A stretch of DNA of 64,000 nucleotides from positions 248,001 through 312,000 of the forward strand of contig NC_016894.1 in NCBI RefSeq assembly GCF_000247605.1, written 5' to 3'. This DNA is from Acetobacterium woodii DSM 1030 (lineage in GTDB: Bacteria; Bacillota; Clostridia; Eubacteriales; Eubacteriaceae). Under the pieces are notes generated by a model. It ran no database searches. It had not been told where the DNA came from and was given only the letters and a program-made list of their open reading frames with translations. Below, one piece after another: positions 47,733 to 56,927 of this stretch. The first letter of the stretch is position 1; each line of letters opens with the position of its first letter. The position numbers and the translations under genes are program-made.

Positions 47733-48441
47733 AAACCTCAAAAAGAATTTTGGCGATTTGGAAGTCTTAAAGGATATTAACCTGGAAGTTCGTGAACGCG
47801 AAGTAATTTGTATTATCGGTGCTTCGGGATCAGGAAAAAGTACCTTGTTACGATGCATTAATGCCTTAGAAGATGCCAGCAGCGGGACCATTGAGGTTGA
47901 TGGTAATGATATTACCAGAGCCGATGGGAATATTAATAAATATCGCCAGGATATTGGAATGGTATTTCAACAGTTTAATCTTTTTCCGCATATGACGGTG
48001 TTAAGAAACATCTCGTTTGCGCCGGTTGCGTTAAAGCTCAAAACCAAGGAGCAGGCGGAGGAAACAGCGTTAAATCTATTAAAACGGGTGGATCTTGCCG
48101 AGAAAGCAAATGTTTATCCAGAGCAGCTTTCCGGGGGACAACAGCAGCGGGTGGCAATTGCCCGAGCGTTGGCGATGAATCCGGATGTGATGCTTTTTGA
48201 CGAACCAACTTCGGCGCTGGACCCGGAAATGGTTGGCGAGGTGTTAAATGTTATGAAACAATTGGCCAAAGACGGCATGACGATGATTGTGGTGACCCAC
48301 GAAATGGGTTTTGCCAGAGAAGTGGCAGATCGGGTGATCTTTATTGATGAAGGTCTTATTGTCGAAGAAGGCCCGCCCAGTGAAATCTTTGGAAACCCTA
48401 AAAATCAGCGAACCATTAACTTTTTAAATATGGTTTTATAA
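47713..48441 (+). CDS. glnQ: Polar amino acid ABC transporter ATPase (GlnQ type)
   Basis: ATPase of 242 residues. Walker [10 protein letters not shown], the Q-loop region [15 protein letters not shown], signature [15 protein letters not shown] and Walker [16 protein letters not shown] are canonical for the polar amino acid uptake group. The ATG at 47713 (MGKVKIKNL) follows GAAAGGA at a normal distance and overlaps the permease gene, giving coupled translation. Confidence 0.94.
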   Translation: MGKVKIKNLKKNFGDLEVLKDINLEVREREVICIIGASGSGKSTLLRCINALEDASSGTIEVDGNDITRADGNINKYRQDIGMVFQQFNLFPHMTVLRNISFAPVALKLKTKEQAEETALNLLKRVDLAEKANVYPEQLSGGQQQRVAIARALAMNPDVMLFDEPTSALDPEMVGEVLNVMKQLAKDGMTMIVVTHEMGFAREVADRVIFIDEGLIVEEGPPSEIFGNPKNQRTINFLNMVL

Positions 48442-48675
48442 ATAACCGAAGGTTATTCCAAACACAGCAGATTTAAATCAATCATAAAGCATAAAAAACC
48501 ATCTCACTTAACAAATTGATGTGACTGAAAATAAACCGGTTAATCATTGGCGCTAATAGCTGGTTGTTTTATCATCAAGATATCATTGTTGATGAGTTGG
48601 TTTTTTGTATTTTATGATATTAGCCCCTTAAATGAGGGTATAACGAAAATAAGGTAGACAGAAAGGGGAATTAAA

Positions 48676-49788
48676 ATGGCGATAAAACAAAAATTGGAGA
48701 AAGTATTTTTAGTGGTTAAAACAAAGGTAAGCGAAAATAAACTGAGAACCGGGGCGTTCTTTTGTATGTTATTGGTGCTAATTGGTTTTTTTATGCCGTT
48801 TGTCAGTGCCAAAGCTGAGGTTTCGGTCACCGGAATCATGAATAATACAATCTCGGTTGTCAGTCCCAACTATGATATTGTCAACTTTAATCTTGGTGAT
48901 TTCGTTCTACAAAAACCCATTGATGAGGTTAAAATATATGGGGTCGCATTGGGTGATGTTAAAATTTTTGATCAGTCGGTATTAACGATGCTTAGGAATC
49001 CGCTGCCAGATAAAGGATATCTTAATAATGTTAATGAAGTCTTGTCAAGTTCGGCGTTGGACTACCTGGTTGATCCCAAAGTTCAGGAGGTTATTGCAAC
49101 CCGTCTTAATAATGGTGACAATATTAATGCCATTCTTAAGGATCTCTGGAACGTTGTTCAAAGTGCCAGAAATATTGTTGGCAAGGCTAATGAGGTTACG
49201 GTTTCGGCACGGCAATCGATGGATCAGGTTAATCAAACAATGGCGACTATTGATGGTTATAAAGCCAGTGCAAATGGTTTGGTGTTAATATTGTTTTTAA
49301 TAATGATTGGGGTAATGGCCCTTATTTTATATAAACGTGCCAATCTGATCCTGCCAATTGTAATGTCAGGTTTATTGTCGGCGTTATTTATCATCTTAGG
49401 AATTATGACTACGGTAGTCAATAATAAAATTAATGTCCAACTTGCCAACATGGCAAGCCAGATTAATAATGAAATTGTTGAAATAATACGATCGATCCTA
49501 ACCGGTACCTTTGGCAATATTGGCGGTTTTATTGCTAATTATATTGGAGAACAGGCTAACTTTCTGTTAATGGCTTTTAACTTGCAATTAGAAGTCGGAT
49601 ATTGGGTCATTTTGCTGAGTTTGCTGGGATGTTTTGTCATTTTGATTATCGCCAAACGATACGAAAACAAAAATAGCCAAAGTGACAATCATTTGATTAC
49701 AGCAACAGAAGCTGTTGAAGACGAAGGCGTTGAGGGGAAAAAACCAGCAGCAAGCCTGGCGACTGAAAGCGTGATTTCGAATACTTGA
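48676..49788 (+). CDS. Membrane protein of unknown function
   Basis: A 370-residue protein with one N-terminal membrane helix (about 26-46), an outside region of about 150 residues with amphipathic helical parts (DQVNQTMATIDGYKASANG), then three further hydrophobic segments (about 203-222, 226-248, 306-330) and a charged cytoplasmic tail. AAAGGGG precedes the ATG. I do not recognise the family. It is monocistronic, with a perfect terminator after it. The genes around it give no clear hint. Confidence 0.65.
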   Translation: MAIKQKLEKVFLVVKTKVSENKLRTGAFFCMLLVLIGFFMPFVSAKAEVSVTGIMNNTISVVSPNYDIVNFNLGDFVLQKPIDEVKIYGVALGDVKIFDQSVLTMLRNPLPDKGYLNNVNEVLSSSALDYLVDPKVQEVIATRLNNGDNINAILKDLWNVVQSARNIVGKANEVTVSARQSMDQVNQTMATIDGYKASANGLVLILFLIMIGVMALILYKRANLILPIVMSGLLSALFIILGIMTTVVNNKINVQLANMASQINNEIVEIIRSILTGTFGNIGGFIANYIGEQANFLLMAFNLQLEVGYWVILLSLLGCFVILIIAKRYENKNSQSDNHLITATEAVEDEGVEGKKPAASLATESVISNT

Positions 49789-49835
49789 TGCGGACAAAAA
49801 GATGACGAAGAAAAATAGCGATTAAAAAGAAAATC

Positions 49836-49868
49836 AAAAAGAGAAAGTCGAAGTGACTTTCTCTTTTT
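49836..49868. terminator. Bidirectional terminator
   Basis: A perfect 14-bp stem (49836-49849 with 49855-49868) with a 5-nt loop, A-rich and T-rich at the ends, between a plus-strand gene and the convergent broken glycosyltransferase. Confidence 0.9.
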
Positions 49869-49879
49869 AATTGATGAAA

Positions 49880-51118
49880 TTATTTAATGAGTTGTGAAAT
49901 TTTAATGCTTTTGGTATGTTCAATCGGTTCCCAGATTTCAATTGGTTTGATAAAACATAAAACGTTGATGGGAATCCAGGAAGCCAGGTAAAACCAGAAC
50001 GAAAAAACAGAAACCCGATTAACTTGTTTAATTTTTTTGCCTTCCAGCCATAAGACCATGGCGGTAAAGACAACACTAAACAAGACGCCACCGATAGAAA
50101 AGAGAAAGGCAAAAGTTAAAGCATTGGACCATACGCTGGTCGTAATAAACAACATCCCCAGAATAATAAACGAGCAAATGGTATAAATGCAGGTTAATAC
50201 TTGCATAAAGGGAGCAACCAGAAACATCAGCATATCAAAAGCACAACGGTTTTTATTATTAATTAACGCGTCCAAGAGTAACGACGAATACTGGTTAAAA
50301 CACTGAATTGTACCAGTCGACCAGCGTTTTCGTTGCGACCAGGATTGGTCAAAAGTAATCGGATGCTCGTCATAGGTAATGGCTTCGGGGACCCAGGCAA
50401 CACGATATCCTTTAATAATACATTGGGTCGTAAATTCAATATCTTCGGTAAGACTAAAGGTTTGAAAACCTTCTTTCCGGATGACGTCAGCATGCATCAT
50501 AAAACCGGTGCCGTTTAAAGTTGCCGACCAGCCTAATTTATGACGGGCCAGATTCATGAAACGATTTAGAGTCCAGTAAAATACCGATTGACAGCCGGAA
50601 ATCCATGAATCAGCGGGATTCTTGCTGTCCCGATATCCTTGGGCGATCTTTTCGCCGGAAACAATGACATTATTCATTGAAGAGATAAAATGTTGATCGA
50701 CAACATTGTCAGCATCAAAAATGCAAAATGCATCATAAATATCATTGGTTGCAAAGGTATGGTCAAAGAATTGCGAAAGGGCCGCTCCTTTAGATTTTAC
50801 TTCAGCGGTACAGGTCATAATTTTGGCACCGTGTTCAAGGGCCACTTCTTTGGTGCGGTCGGTACAATTATTGGGAATGACATAAATGTCCATTAATTCG
50901 GCCGGGTAGTCCTGTTGATGAAGACTTTAAATGAGATTACCAATGACCGCCGCTTCATTTCTGGCGGCAATTACGACAGCAATCCGATTTTGCGGTGGTG
51001 AGACTACATAGCTGTTGTGCTTGGTATATCCAAATAGACCGATGATAAAATAATAGATACCATAAATAAAAAACGGGATGCCTAAAATAAATAACAGTGT
51101 AAAAATTTGTGAAACCAT
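49880..51118 (-). pseudogene. Membrane GT2 (cellulose/poly-GlcNAc synthase-like) interrupted by one in-frame stop
   Basis: The reading frame runs from ATG at 51118 through an N-terminal membrane helix and the start of a GT2 domain (IAVVIAARNEAAVIGNLI), then meets TAA at 50929-50927, and continues in the same frame as SLHQQDYPAELMDIYVIPNN. The rest is intact: DADN metal motif, LTEDIEFT, QRKRWSTG (the QxxRW motif) and three to four C-terminal helices. Intact length would be 412 codons. The lost codon was most likely GAA or CAA. Restart at the ATG 50893 is unlikely because no ribosome binding site precedes it and the donor-binding strand would be lost. Read-through or sequencing error are alternatives. 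Confidence 0.85.
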
Positions 51119-51455
51119 TTCTATTTAATTTCTCCTTCATATTAGGTTATACCAAGTAATTGTAAAGTGTCGAGAGCGCTACTACTGGGTTTGACAGTAT
51201 CGAATTAAAATTTATCAATAACGGCAAAAATGGGTGAAATTGTATAGAGTAGGGACAACAACTACCAGATATAGAATAAATGCTTTTTTATCATGAGACA
51301 ACCACCAGGAATGGTTATTCATGGTGGTTGTTTGAGTTCAAGTGCAACGCATTTAAGTGCTTTCATTCTAACATGAAATAGTGTATTTATCAAGGTTTGG
51401 CGGTATTTCATTAGAATGTTATTGCGACAATTTTAAGGTTATTCAAAGGTTTGTA
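51119..51455. other. Intergenic region with two hairpins
   Basis: This 337-bp gap holds a 10-bp stem (51298-51307 with 51322-51331) and a 15-bp stem with a 2-nt bulge (51364-51380 with 51404-51418). Neither has a T-run, so they are not standard terminators. It must also contain the promoter of the minus-strand glycosyltransferase, but no convincing -35/-10 pair was found. No coding frame is convincing. Confidence 0.5.
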
Positions 51456-51683
51456 TCATTGTTCATATGTTTCATAACTTTTGGAATGGTCTTTAATCAG
51501 TTTTGTTCGAGGCATTTCATTTTTATGCATATTGGAAAAATAGCTCCAAAGCATAATTAATCCGATTGGCCAAATTAGCAGACTCCAGATAACAAGCCAC
51601 CATGTTGAATGATAAAATGGCGTTGCCACAGAGTTATCATCAGTGATGTTTTCCGTTACGTGATTTAATTTTTCAGCAGACAT
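51456..51683 (-). CDS. Small single-pass membrane protein, unknown function
   Basis: A 75-residue protein with a hydrophilic N-terminus, one Trp-rich membrane helix (STWWLVIWSLLIWPIGLIML) and a charged C-terminus. The ATG at 51683 lies 8 bp after AGGAGG on the minus strand; a GTG two codons upstream is too close to that site. I do not recognise the family. The strong ribosome binding site supports real translation. Confidence 0.65.
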   Translation of the reverse strand: MSAEKLNHVTENITDDNSVATPFYHSTWWLVIWSLLIWPIGLIMLWSYFSNMHKNEMPRTKLIKDHSKSYETYEQ

Positions 51684-51850
51684 TGTCACTTCCTCCTTTA
51701 GTTCTTTTTCATTTATTACCCCTAAAACAGAATAAACAACAAAATTAAAAAAACTTAAGAATTGAATTGGTTCATTTTCAATTCATATTGAGTGGTTAAG
51801 ATGAGGAAGTAAAATAATTAGCACAAAATTTATCATGTCGGAGGAATAGT

Positions 51851-52729
51851 ATGAAAAAAGAAAACAAAAGAAAAATAATAATGATTGGTAGTGTGGTTGG
51901 TGTTTTGATGATTGTGGGAGGCGGATTGGGATATCAGGTTTGGGCCAACTCAATACAAAATAAATATACCGAGACGCAGGTTAAAGTGGCAGATATTGTT
52001 AATGACAATCGTTTTTCAGGGGTGATTAAAAGCCAGTCCCGTGAAGATGTTATGGCATCCAACGCACTGAAAATAAGGGAACTTTATGTGAGCAAAGGCG
52101 AACAAATCGGAACCGATACCGATCTTTACGAATCAGCCAATGGTGATGTTGTAACTTCAACCGTAGCCGGCGAAGTTGCCGATATTTATTATGAGGAAGA
52201 TGAAACCGTGCCGGCCGGGGCAAAAATTATGACGATTGCGGATTATAGCAATCTTCAAGTCAGCATTAAGGTGGATGAGTATCAATTGTCAAGTCTGGCG
52301 GTGGGGGCACCAGTTACCATCAATATTGACAGCATCGGACGTAGCGTTGGGGGAACCGTCAGCGAAATTAGCAGAGAAGCGACGAATGAAAACGGCGTCG
52401 CATATTTTACCGCAATTGTCGATTTTCAGGGCGATGCGCAAATTCGAATTGGGATGAATGCGGAAGTTATTGTCGTCAAGGAAAGTGCTGAAAACACCTT
52501 AACGGTACCGGTTGATGCGATTCAATTTGGGGCGGACAATGAAACTTACGTCATTACAAAAAAAGATGCTAAAAAAACAATAAACCAAGTGGTAACTACC
52601 GGGGTGACCGATGGGGCCAATATTCAAATAACCGAAGGGCTCACTGAGGGTCAAACGATTTTAATTCCGGTGCTGAAAGATACCACCACCACAACTTTTC
52701 AAAGACCTAAAACAGGTGGTGGTAACTAA
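51851..52729 (+). CDS. Efflux transporter periplasmic adaptor-like subunit (MacA/HlyD type)
   Basis: A 292-residue protein with an N-terminal membrane anchor (about 9-31), a short lipoyl-like region (VTSTVAGEVADIYYEEDETV) and a beta-barrel part (LQVSIKVDEYQLSSLAVGAP). It lacks a long coiled-coil hairpin, as expected for a Gram-positive adaptor. The gene overlaps the ATPase start by one base (TAATG). With the next two genes it forms a MacAB-type exporter that may handle peptides, antibiotics or a lipid-linked compound. Confidence 0.88.
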   Translation: MKKENKRKIIMIGSVVGVLMIVGGGLGYQVWANSIQNKYTETQVKVADIVNDNRFSGVIKSQSREDVMASNALKIRELYVSKGEQIGTDTDLYESANGDVVTSTVAGEVADIYYEEDETVPAGAKIMTIADYSNLQVSIKVDEYQLSSLAVGAPVTINIDSIGRSVGGTVSEISREATNENGVAYFTAIVDFQGDAQIRIGMNAEVIVVKESAENTLTVPVDAIQFGADNETYVITKKDAKKTINQVVTTGVTDGANIQITEGLTEGQTILIPVLKDTTTTTFQRPKTGGGN

Positions 52730-53418
52730 TGGCCGAAAAAATATTGGAAATGAAAAACCTGATCAAAACCTATCTCATGGGGGATGAGGAACAGGTGGTC
52801 TTAAAAGGAATTGATCTTGAACTTAACCGGGGCGATTTTCTTTCGATCCTGGGACCATCCGGATCGGGGAAATCTACCTTGATGAATATTATTGGATGTT
52901 TAGATGTGCCAACCAGTGGCAGTTATTATTTGTCTGGCGAATTGATTCGAGATTTACCGGAAGCCGAACTCTCTCATATCAGGAATCGCGAAATTGGCTT
53001 TATTTTTCAGCAATTTCAATTGCTGCCGCGGTTATCGGCGCAAAAAAATGTTGAACTGCCGCTTATTTATGCCGGAGTAGCCGAAAAAGAAAGGCAGGAA
53101 CGTAGTGCCCATATTCTGGAACGGGTCGGGCTGGCTCACAAAATGAAAAATCGCCCCAATCAGTTATCGGGTGGCCAGCAACAACGGGTTGCTATTGCCA
53201 GAGCGCTGGTGACTGAACCGACGATTCTTTTGGCAGATGAACCCACTGGCGCGCTCGACCAACAAACGGGACAGCAGATTATGACCCTTTTCAGAGAATT
53301 ATATGAAGAAGGAAAAACAATTGTGATGATTACCCATGACGCTGATGTCGCTAAAAATGGCAGTCGGATTGTCGGGATTGTTGATGGGAATCTTAGCGAG
53401 GGGGTATACAATGCTTAA
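52729..53418 (+). CDS. MacB-type ABC transporter ATPase
   Basis: ATPase of 229 residues with Walker A GPSGSGKST, FIFQQFQLLPRLSA, signature [15 protein letters not shown] and Walker B ILLADEPTGALD, the typical pattern of the LolD/MacB/FtsE group. It overlaps the adaptor by 1 bp and the permease by 8 bp, so the three proteins should be made together. Confidence 0.94.
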   Translation: MAEKILEMKNLIKTYLMGDEEQVVLKGIDLELNRGDFLSILGPSGSGKSTLMNIIGCLDVPTSGSYYLSGELIRDLPEAELSHIRNREIGFIFQQFQLLPRLSAQKNVELPLIYAGVAEKERQERSAHILERVGLAHKMKNRPNQLSGGQQQRVAIARALVTEPTILLADEPTGALDQQTGQQIMTLFRELYEEGKTIVMITHDADVAKNGSRIVGIVDGNLSEGVYNA

Positions 53419-54583
53419 GGAAAGTATTAAAATGGCAATAGAAAATATAGTCAGCAATAAAATGCGGTCTTTTCTTACCATGCTGGGTATTATTATCGGA
53501 GTTGGTTCGGTGATTGCCCTGATTACCATCGTTTCCGGAGCTACCAGTACCATCACCGATCAGGTTGCATCGATGGGGGCCAATACGGTAACCGTTCAAA
53601 TTAAGGGGACGCCATTAAAACCGGGACTGACGCAGGGCGATGTTAACAAGATCACGGAACTTCCAAACATCACCGGCGTGGCGCCAACTATTTCAGGAAT
53701 AACGACGGTCGCTTTTGATGGCAACAGCATGGATAAAATTACCCTACAGGGAAAAAATGATGTTTATTTTGAAAACACCGAAGATGTTATTTCGTCTGGG
53801 CGTATTATTAACCGTATTGATATCGAAAATAACAGTCGCGTGGCGCTGATTGGAAATGATATTGTTAAAGAACTTTATGTGGGGAAAAACCCGATTGGAC
53901 AGGAAATAAAAATCGGCGGCATTACTTATCATATCATTGGCATTTTACAAGAATCGGATAGCTTTGCTTCGGCTGGCACCAATAATTCCGTGATCATTCC
54001 TTATACCACAGCGATGGGGGTGGTCGGCGCAAAATATATTAACAGCATGACTGTCTACATTACGGATGAGTCGCTGGCAGATACCACGACCCGGCAAATC
54101 GAAGGGCTTTTAACAAAGTCGTTTAATGGCAATGAAGATGGTTATTCGATTGTCAATATGCAAAATATTCTGGAGACGATCGAAAGTATGACTAATATTC
54201 TCTCGATGATGTTAGGTGGAATTGCGTCCATTTCATTGGTAGTTGGTGGGATTGGGATTATGAATATGATGCTGGTTTCGGTGACCGAACGAACCAGTGA
54301 AATTGGATTGCGCAAAGCCCTGGGCGCAGAACCCAAGCAGATTCAACTCCAGTTTCTGATTGAGTCAGTGGTGTTGTGCCTGATTGGCGGGATCATTGGA
54401 TTTATAGTTGGTGTCAGTCTGGCCTGGATCGCCGCGCAACTGATTGGTATCAGTTTTGTTTTGACCACATCCACCGTTGTTTTAGCGATTGGTTTTTCAG
54501 CCTTTATCGGGGTTGTTTTTGGTTTTATGCCAGCTCGAAAAGCTTCGCGCCTCAATCCCATTGATGCCCTCAGAAGTATTTAA
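53411..54583 (+). CDS. MacB-type ABC transporter permease
   Basis: A 390-residue permease with one N-terminal helix (NKMRSFLTMLGIIIGVGSVI), a large outside MacB_PCD domain (about 45-250) and three C-terminal helices of the FtsX fold with the signature VTERTSEIGLRKALGA. The ATG at 53411 follows GAGGGGG and overlaps the ATPase gene. The frame is open further upstream inside the ATPase gene, which is not meaningful. Confidence 0.94.
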   Translation: MLKESIKMAIENIVSNKMRSFLTMLGIIIGVGSVIALITIVSGATSTITDQVASMGANTVTVQIKGTPLKPGLTQGDVNKITELPNITGVAPTISGITTVAFDGNSMDKITLQGKNDVYFENTEDVISSGRIINRIDIENNSRVALIGNDIVKELYVGKNPIGQEIKIGGITYHIIGILQESDSFASAGTNNSVIIPYTTAMGVVGAKYINSMTVYITDESLADTTTRQIEGLLTKSFNGNEDGYSIVNMQNILETIESMTNILSMMLGGIASISLVVGGIGIMNMMLVSVTERTSEIGLRKALGAEPKQIQLQFLIESVVLCLIGGIIGFIVGVSLAWIAAQLIGISFVLTTSTVVLAIGFSAFIGVVFGFMPARKASRLNPIDALRSI

Positions 54584-54682
54584 AAAGCAGCTGGTAACTA
54601 AATTATTTAGCGCAGACCGGGAACGAAGGCGACGATCCTTTTGCAATGGGTTATTTAGAGTAGAGAACGTGAGGAAAAAGAA

Positions 54683-55354
54683 ATGTTTTGTATTTTGATT
54701 TGCGAAGATGATAATCATATTCGGCGCCTGTTTCGGGATACGCTGGAAAAAGAAGGGTATTCAGTTTTTGAAGCGGCTGATGGAGACATGGCGCTGGCAG
54801 TATTGGAAACAAATCATATTGATTTGTTAATCACCGATGTGATGATGCCGCATCTCGATGGACATGCCTTGACCCGGACATTAAGAGAGGGAGGCTTTGA
54901 GCTTCCCATTCTGATGATCACGGCCAGAGATAGTATGGATGATAAAAAAACTGGTTTTAAAGCTGGGACGGATGATTATATGGTTAAACCTGTGGACATG
55001 GATGAAATGCTGCTTCGGGTTTTTGCTTTATTGCGGCGTTCAAGGATTGCCAATGAACAGCGGTTGGTGGTCGGCCAAACGGTATTGGACTATGAGGCAT
55101 TAAGCCTAAGCGTTGGTGAATCAACGATAACCCTGCCCCAAAAAGAATTCCTTTTGTTGTTTAAACTACTATCGGCACCAAATCGTATTTTTACACGGGT
55201 TCAAATAATGGATGAAATCTGGGGTTACGAAAGTGAAAGTGATCATCGCACCGTCGATGTTCATGTCAAACGATTAAGAGAAAAACTCGAAAATAATCGG
55301 GATTTTGAAATTATTACGGTTAAAGGCCTGGGTTATAAGAGCCGCGTTTTATAA
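54683..55354 (+). CDS. OmpR-family response regulator
   Basis: A 223-residue regulator. The receiver domain has the acidic pair E8-D9-D10, the phosphorylation site D52 (LLITDVMMP), the switch Thr in ILMITARD and Lys in MVKPVD. The C-terminal winged helix shows ESDHRTVDVHVKRLREKL. It lies 99 bp after the MacAB-type genes and just before a sensor kinase gene, so it likely controls the exporter. Confidence 0.95.
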   Translation: MFCILICEDDNHIRRLFRDTLEKEGYSVFEAADGDMALAVLETNHIDLLITDVMMPHLDGHALTRTLREGGFELPILMITARDSMDDKKTGFKAGTDDYMVKPVDMDEMLLRVFALLRRSRIANEQRLVVGQTVLDYEALSLSVGESTITLPQKEFLLLFKLLSAPNRIFTRVQIMDEIWGYESESDHRTVDVHVKRLREKLENNRDFEIITVKGLGYKSRVL

Positions 55355-55373
55355 AACAGAAAAAAGGAGTCAG

Positions 55374-56687
55374 ATGAAGAAGAAAATTTTGCATTCTATT
55401 TACACAAAATTTCTGGTTATATTTTTAGGGGCCCTTTTTTTTTCAGTAACGATCACTTTTGGCGTGATTTATTATACTCAGTTGGGCAATATTCTCAATC
55501 AAATCCGGATCGAACTGGTGAATCAGACCCAGGTGGTTCAGACTTTGAATCAGGAAAAGTTGAGTGATCAAAAAATCACGGAATTATTTAGTCAGGGCAT
55601 TGTGGTATCGCGGATTTATTCGAGTTTGGCTGAAGCTGAGGTAACGTTGTCAGAAGCAGAAATAGCGCAACTTGAAAAGGATGAAATTGTCTACCTGGAT
55701 GTGTATCAATCGCATAATTTACCCCTGGCACTAGGGAAACTAACGGATGGTTATGTTCTTAGTATGCCAAATCTGGAACGGAATCAAGTCGCCGGGTTTA
55801 TGAATCTTCAACGAACCACGATGCTGGTAACTTTATTAATCGGATCGGTGCTGATTATGATTGCCGTGGCGATGATTGTTAAACCAATTAAAGCAGTTTC
55901 GGAGGCGACAAAAAAGGTCGCTGAAGGCGATTTTGATTTGCGTCTGAAAGTGAAAGGAAAAGATGAGCTGGCGATGCTGGCCCGAAATTTTAATGTGATG
56001 ACGGAAGCGCTTTCGCGGAATGATTATATTCATCGCGATTTTGCCAGTAATGTGTCCCATGAGTTTAAAACACCCATTGCTTCCATTAAAGGTTTTGGGA
56101 AATTGTTAAAAGACCCGACGATTAGCGAAAGTCGGCGGCAGGAGTACATCGATATTATTGTTGATGAAAGTGATCGGCTGGGGAAGCTTTCGGCAAACGT
56201 GTTAAAACTTTCAGAATTGGAAAATGGCGTGTTGGGGTTAAAAAAAGATGCCTTTGCGTTAGATGAAACGATCCGGCGGGTGGTATTGCTACTTCAGGAA
56301 AAATGGGAGTTTAAAAATATCAATCTGGATATCCAACTGGATGAAGTTCTTTACAAAGGAGATCAGGAATTAATGGCGCAGGTGATGATTAATCTTTTTA
56401 CCAATGCCATTAATCATACCCCGGACAATGGTGAAATTGGAATCAAACTTGAGACGGTTGAAAAAGAAATCGTCATTCAAATCAGCGATAATGGCGATGG
56501 GATTGCGGTTGAAGATCAGGGCAAAATATTTGACCGCTTTTATAAAGCCGATCAATCTCGCAGCACTCCCGGAACCGGTTTGGGTCTTACCATATCACAA
56601 CGAATTATTAGTCTTCATGGAGGGACGGTGACAGTAACGAGTAAGTTGGGGGCAGGCAGCACCTTTTTTGTCAGATTACCGCAGTAA
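55374..56687 (+). CDS. Sensor histidine kinase
   Basis: A 437-residue membrane kinase. Two membrane helices (about 13-35 and 155-178) flank an outside sensor region of about 120 residues; a HAMP domain follows (VKPIKAVSEATKKVAEGDF). The HisKA motif SHEFKTPIASIKGF holds the phosphorylated His, and the ATP-binding part has NLFTNAINHTP, ISDNGDGI and GTGLGLTIS. The ATG at 55374 follows AAGGAG. It is the partner of the regulator upstream. Confidence 0.95.
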   Translation: MKKKILHSIYTKFLVIFLGALFFSVTITFGVIYYTQLGNILNQIRIELVNQTQVVQTLNQEKLSDQKITELFSQGIVVSRIYSSLAEAEVTLSEAEIAQLEKDEIVYLDVYQSHNLPLALGKLTDGYVLSMPNLERNQVAGFMNLQRTTMLVTLLIGSVLIMIAVAMIVKPIKAVSEATKKVAEGDFDLRLKVKGKDELAMLARNFNVMTEALSRNDYIHRDFASNVSHEFKTPIASIKGFGKLLKDPTISESRRQEYIDIIVDESDRLGKLSANVLKLSELENGVLGLKKDAFALDETIRRVVLLLQEKWEFKNINLDIQLDEVLYKGDQELMAQVMINLFTNAINHTPDNGEIGIKLETVEKEIVIQISDNGDGIAVEDQGKIFDRFYKADQSRSTPGTGLGLTISQRIISLHGGTVTVTSKLGAGSTFFVRLPQ

Positions 56688-56737
56688 AAAGCGCTATAAA
56701 TACCATCGATTAAAAATGGAAACCGATTTTATCGGAT

Positions 56738-56785
56738 CAAATCCCTCTGCCCAAAGCATTCCTTTGCTTTGGGCAGAGGGATTTG
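56738..56785 (+). other. Perfect 20-bp hairpin after the kinase gene
   Basis: Arms 56738-56757 and 56766-56785 are fully complementary with an 8-nt loop. Only a weak T-rich stretch follows, so it is a very stable 3' structure and probably, but not certainly, a terminator. Confidence 0.75.
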
Positions 56786-56927
56786 GCCGTTTATTTACGA
56801 AGTTGCGGTAAAATTTATCTGGTTTTAGCAAGGCGGGCGATTTTTTATTAAATTATATTGAAGTTGATGATATAATAATATATCATAAATTTGTGATTAA
56901 AATAAAAGGATGTTAAGGTTAGTGACA

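Noticed and set aside
50893-50895. The ATG at 50893 (minus strand) as a true gene start for a shorter glycosyltransferase
   Set aside because: No ribosome binding site precedes it, and the protein would begin inside the GT2 fold; the upstream frame matches the missing part exactly.
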